Positions 62,247 to 64,000 of a stretch of DNA of 64,000 bases are shown here, one piece after another. The DNA comes from Kangiella marina (GTDB lineage Bacteria; Pseudomonadota; Gammaproteobacteria; Enterobacterales; Kangiellaceae). A model generated the notes under the pieces. The model did not search any database and was not told where the DNA came from. It worked only from the letters and a program-made list of their open reading frames with translations. How positions within the stretch are numbered: the stretch's first letter is position 1; each line of letters opens with the position of its first letter. The stretch spans positions 1,550,001 to 1,614,000 of the forward strand of contig NZ_BAABFV010000001.1 in the NCBI RefSeq assembly GCF_039541235.1, in the 5' to 3' direction. A program made the position numbers and the translations under genes.

Positions 62247-64000
62247 GTGTTTGAGAAGCGTCGGTTCTTTACCAAAGGTGGCATTGCATTTGCCACCGCT
62301 CTCGCCGTAACGGCATTCTTCCTATCCTATTTTAAGGTTTTTCAGCCTGTTGAGCTGCTGGCCTATGATCGGATGTTGCGTTTACAAACCACCCAATATT
62401 CAGACAATGTGGTTATTGTTTCGATGGATGAAAAAAGCTTACGTCAGTATGGACCTTTGCCGTGGCCACGTGAGCTACATGCTAAGGCAATAGAGCGACT
62501 GACCCAAGCGAGAGTGAAGGCCATTGGTTATGACGTTTTGTTTAACAAAGAAAAAGATGACGGAGATAAAGCCCTAACCAAGGCCGTGAGCGACAGTGGT
62601 AAGATTGTTTTTCCCGTGCTTATCGACGAGTTAAAGCAAGATGGCCAGTTAATAGAGCTGCAACCTTTCCCCGAACTGTATCAGGCGAGCGCTGAGCTGG
62701 GTATGGTTCATTTCGAGCTTGATAGTGACAACATTGCGCGTGGGGTATATTTAAAATCTGGGCTGGGTGAACCTTATTGGCGAGCATTCGCAGCTGAAGT
62801 CCTTGATGTGGCCAATGGTGATGAAACCTTTCAGTTGCCTTTCGAGGATGGTAAGTCGGAAGAAGCCTCTTATAATCTGACCAAGATCGAAAAAACACAC
62901 TTCGCATTAATCCCTTACAAAAAAAATCGAGATTACTTTCCTCGGGTGAGTTTTGTTGATTTGGTTGAAGGTGAAATTGATCCCAATGTGCTTAATGGGC
63001 GCACCGTGTTTGTTGGAGTCACTGCAACGGCGGCACGAAATGCTGATTTTTTGCCGGTGCCAGTCAATCGTGATGGGCAGATCATGTCGGGTGTTGAAAT
63101 CAATGCGACTTTGTTCAACGGTCTCAGCAACGATGAATTGATTTTGCCGGTGAACCTGCTGCTGTCGAGCATTATTTCAGGCTTTTTGGTGTTGGTTTTA
63201 TTCATGCTCATTCCGCGTTCAATGCCAAGACATAACGTGTATCTGGTATTTGTGTTGGCATTTACCATGATGTTTGTCAGCTGGGTGATGCTGCATGGCG
63301 CCAACCGATGGCTGCCGATGGTCACGCCAGCCATTGTGATGATTCTCGGTTACTTCCTCTGGGTGTGGCGAGCGGTGGTAACCAATATGGCCTTTTTCCG
63401 CCGCACGGTTAAGCGATTACAGCTCGAAGTTAGCAACAGTTTTGAGCCAGACGTCCGAGCCACTTACGAGCAACATTTTACTTTCTGGAAACGGCTAAAA
63501 TTAATCCGTGGATGGTCGAATGACGAGCGAGACATTGTAGACTTTGACCGAAGTATTCCTATTGAGGTAGGTAATCGACCTTGGTTGATTGAGCTTGAGA
63601 AGCAAAGCGAACAAGAACGGCGATTATTCAACAAACTGTATGAACAGTCGACCTTAACGGAGGAAGTCGAGGCAACGCAAGGAAGTGTGATTGAGGATAA
63701 AGTCGCTCAAGTACAAACAGCCATCACGAAAATTAACTTCCTTAGACGATTTGTCGAGAAAACCATGGATAAGATGTCCGACGGTATCATGCTGCTCGAC
63801 ATGTCAGGCATCGTCTTTTACGCCAATCTCGAAGCCAAAAAATACATGAAAATCAATGATGGTGATGATATTTTCTCTGTGCTGTCACAGCTGAATATAC
63901 AGTCTAATAACGACTGGGCGGAAGAGTTAAAAAGCGTGATGCTAACCGGTGTGGGGCGTGAAGTTCAGGCGACCAATCATAACAAAAGCTACTTTAAAGT
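62247..64000 (+). CDS. CHASE2-PAS sensor protein, 3' end outside window
   Basis: The frame opens at GTG 62247 (TAAGG six bases before) and stays open to the window end, giving at least 584 residues. A signal-anchor helix (about 12-30) precedes a periplasmic CHASE2 domain (about 35-290), with VVIVSMDEKSLRQYGPLPWPRELHA, NGRTVFVGVTATAARNADFLPVPV and MSGVEINATLFNGL. Three membrane helices (about 300-375) and a coiled-coil region follow. A PAS-like domain begins near residue 505 (MDKMSDGIMLLDMSGIVFYAN). The output domain, histidine kinase or cyclase, lies beyond the window. The adjacent OmpR-type regulator favours a kinase. Confidence 0.85.
   Translation, partial: MFEKRRFFTKGGIAFATALAVTAFFLSYFKVFQPVELLAYDRMLRLQTTQYSDNVVIVSMDEKSLRQYGPLPWPRELHAKAIERLTQARVKAIGYDVLFNKEKDDGDKALTKAVSDSGKIVFPVLIDELKQDGQLIELQPFPELYQASAELGMVHFELDSDNIARGVYLKSGLGEPYWRAFAAEVLDVANGDETFQLPFEDGKSEEASYNLTKIEKTHFALIPYKKNRDYFPRVSFVDLVEGEIDPNVLNGRTVFVGVTATAARNADFLPVPVNRDGQIMSGVEINATLFNGLSNDELILPVNLLLSSIISGFLVLVLFMLIPRSMPRHNVYLVFVLAFTMMFVSWVMLHGANRWLPMVTPAIVMILGYFLWVWRAVVTNMAFFRRTVKRLQLEVSNSFEPDVRATYEQHFTFWKRLKLIRGWSNDERDIVDFDRSIPIEVGNRPWLIELEKQSEQERRLFNKLYEQSTLTEEVEATQGSVIEDKVAQVQTAITKINFLRRFVEKTMDKMSDGIMLLDMSGIVFYANLEAKKYMKINDGDDIFSVLSQLNIQSNNDWAEELKSVMLTGVGREVQATNHNKSYFK

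Noticed and set aside
1-64000. CRISPR arrays, prophage genes, insertion sequences or a toxin-antitoxin pair
   Set aside because: No regularly spaced direct repeats, transposases, integrases or phage structural genes were found on either strand. The DUF6338 cassette is not labelled a defence system because no sequence feature shows it.

Overview
The window is a contiguous chromosomal segment of a Gram-negative gammaproteobacterium with few mobile features: 57 protein genes on both strands, one tRNA, and no recognisable phage, transposase or CRISPR array. Base composition looks mid-40s % GC by eye. Type IV pilus genes of Pseudomonas type, ubiquinone synthesis by Coq7, accBC, dusB-fis-purHD and the ydbH-ynbE-ydbL set point to a marine, Oceanospirillales-like bacterium. 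A Kangiella-like organism fits best, but that is an inference from gene content and order and has not been searched.

Layout. 1-6 kb: end of a ThrE-type exporter, a secreted nuclease lipoprotein, an aspartoacylase-like enzyme, a 700-base gap with a repeat and a strong candidate Fur-repressed small RNA, a pirin, and an NfeD/slipin pair. 6-16.9 kb: tRNA-Phe with a duplicated 3' end, then housekeeping genes (yggX, mutY, SLC13 transporter, trmB, a three-domain lipoprotein, hemW-rdgB-DUF4426-yggT-proC-yggS). 16.9-35 kb: the twitching-motility block: pilT-pilU, ruvX-yqgE-tonB-gshB on the other strand, then the Pil-Chp chemosensory operon pilG-pilH-pilI-pilJ-pilK-chpA-chpB-chpC. 35-39.9 kb: rsmE-bioA, a beta-lactamase-fold lipoprotein, a repeat-rich gap and an AT-rich two-gene cassette (DUF6338 membrane protein plus a 59-residue GYxP-repeat protein). 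39.9-50 kb: ahcY-metK, a K+ channel, coq7, a Ycf46-like AAA ATPase, a GST and ydbH-ynbE-ydbL. 50-59.5 kb: purD, purH, fis, dusB, a DUF3426 protein, prmA, an unknown gene, accC-accB-aroQ. 59.8-64 kb: an OmpR-type response regulator, a LysM/FecR protein and the start of a CHASE2-PAS sensor that runs off the end.

How the genes work together. PilT and PilU are pilus retraction motors. The Pil-Chp array (receptor PilJ, adaptors PilI and ChpC, kinase ChpA, regulators PilG and PilH, methyltransferase PilK, methylesterase ChpB) controls pilus dynamics and surface sensing. ahcY and metK form the SAM/SAH cycle. YdbH, YnbE and YdbL belong to an envelope lipid-transport bridge. accB/accC start fatty-acid synthesis.

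Most interesting observations: (i) a ~184-nt candidate sRNA on the minus strand at 2387-2570 with a near-consensus Fur box, a promoter with a 17-base spacer, a strong terminator and a segment resembling the RyhB core; (ii) the DUF6338 / GYxP-repeat cassette; (iii) a 56-bp exact duplication of the tRNA-Phe 3' end and terminator flanking 120 bp of stem-loops; (iv) a dispersed intergenic repeat family whose stems vary while loops are conserved; (v) long acidic tails or linkers in PilJ and ChpA. All assignments come from reading the sequence and recalled family knowledge; no searches were run.
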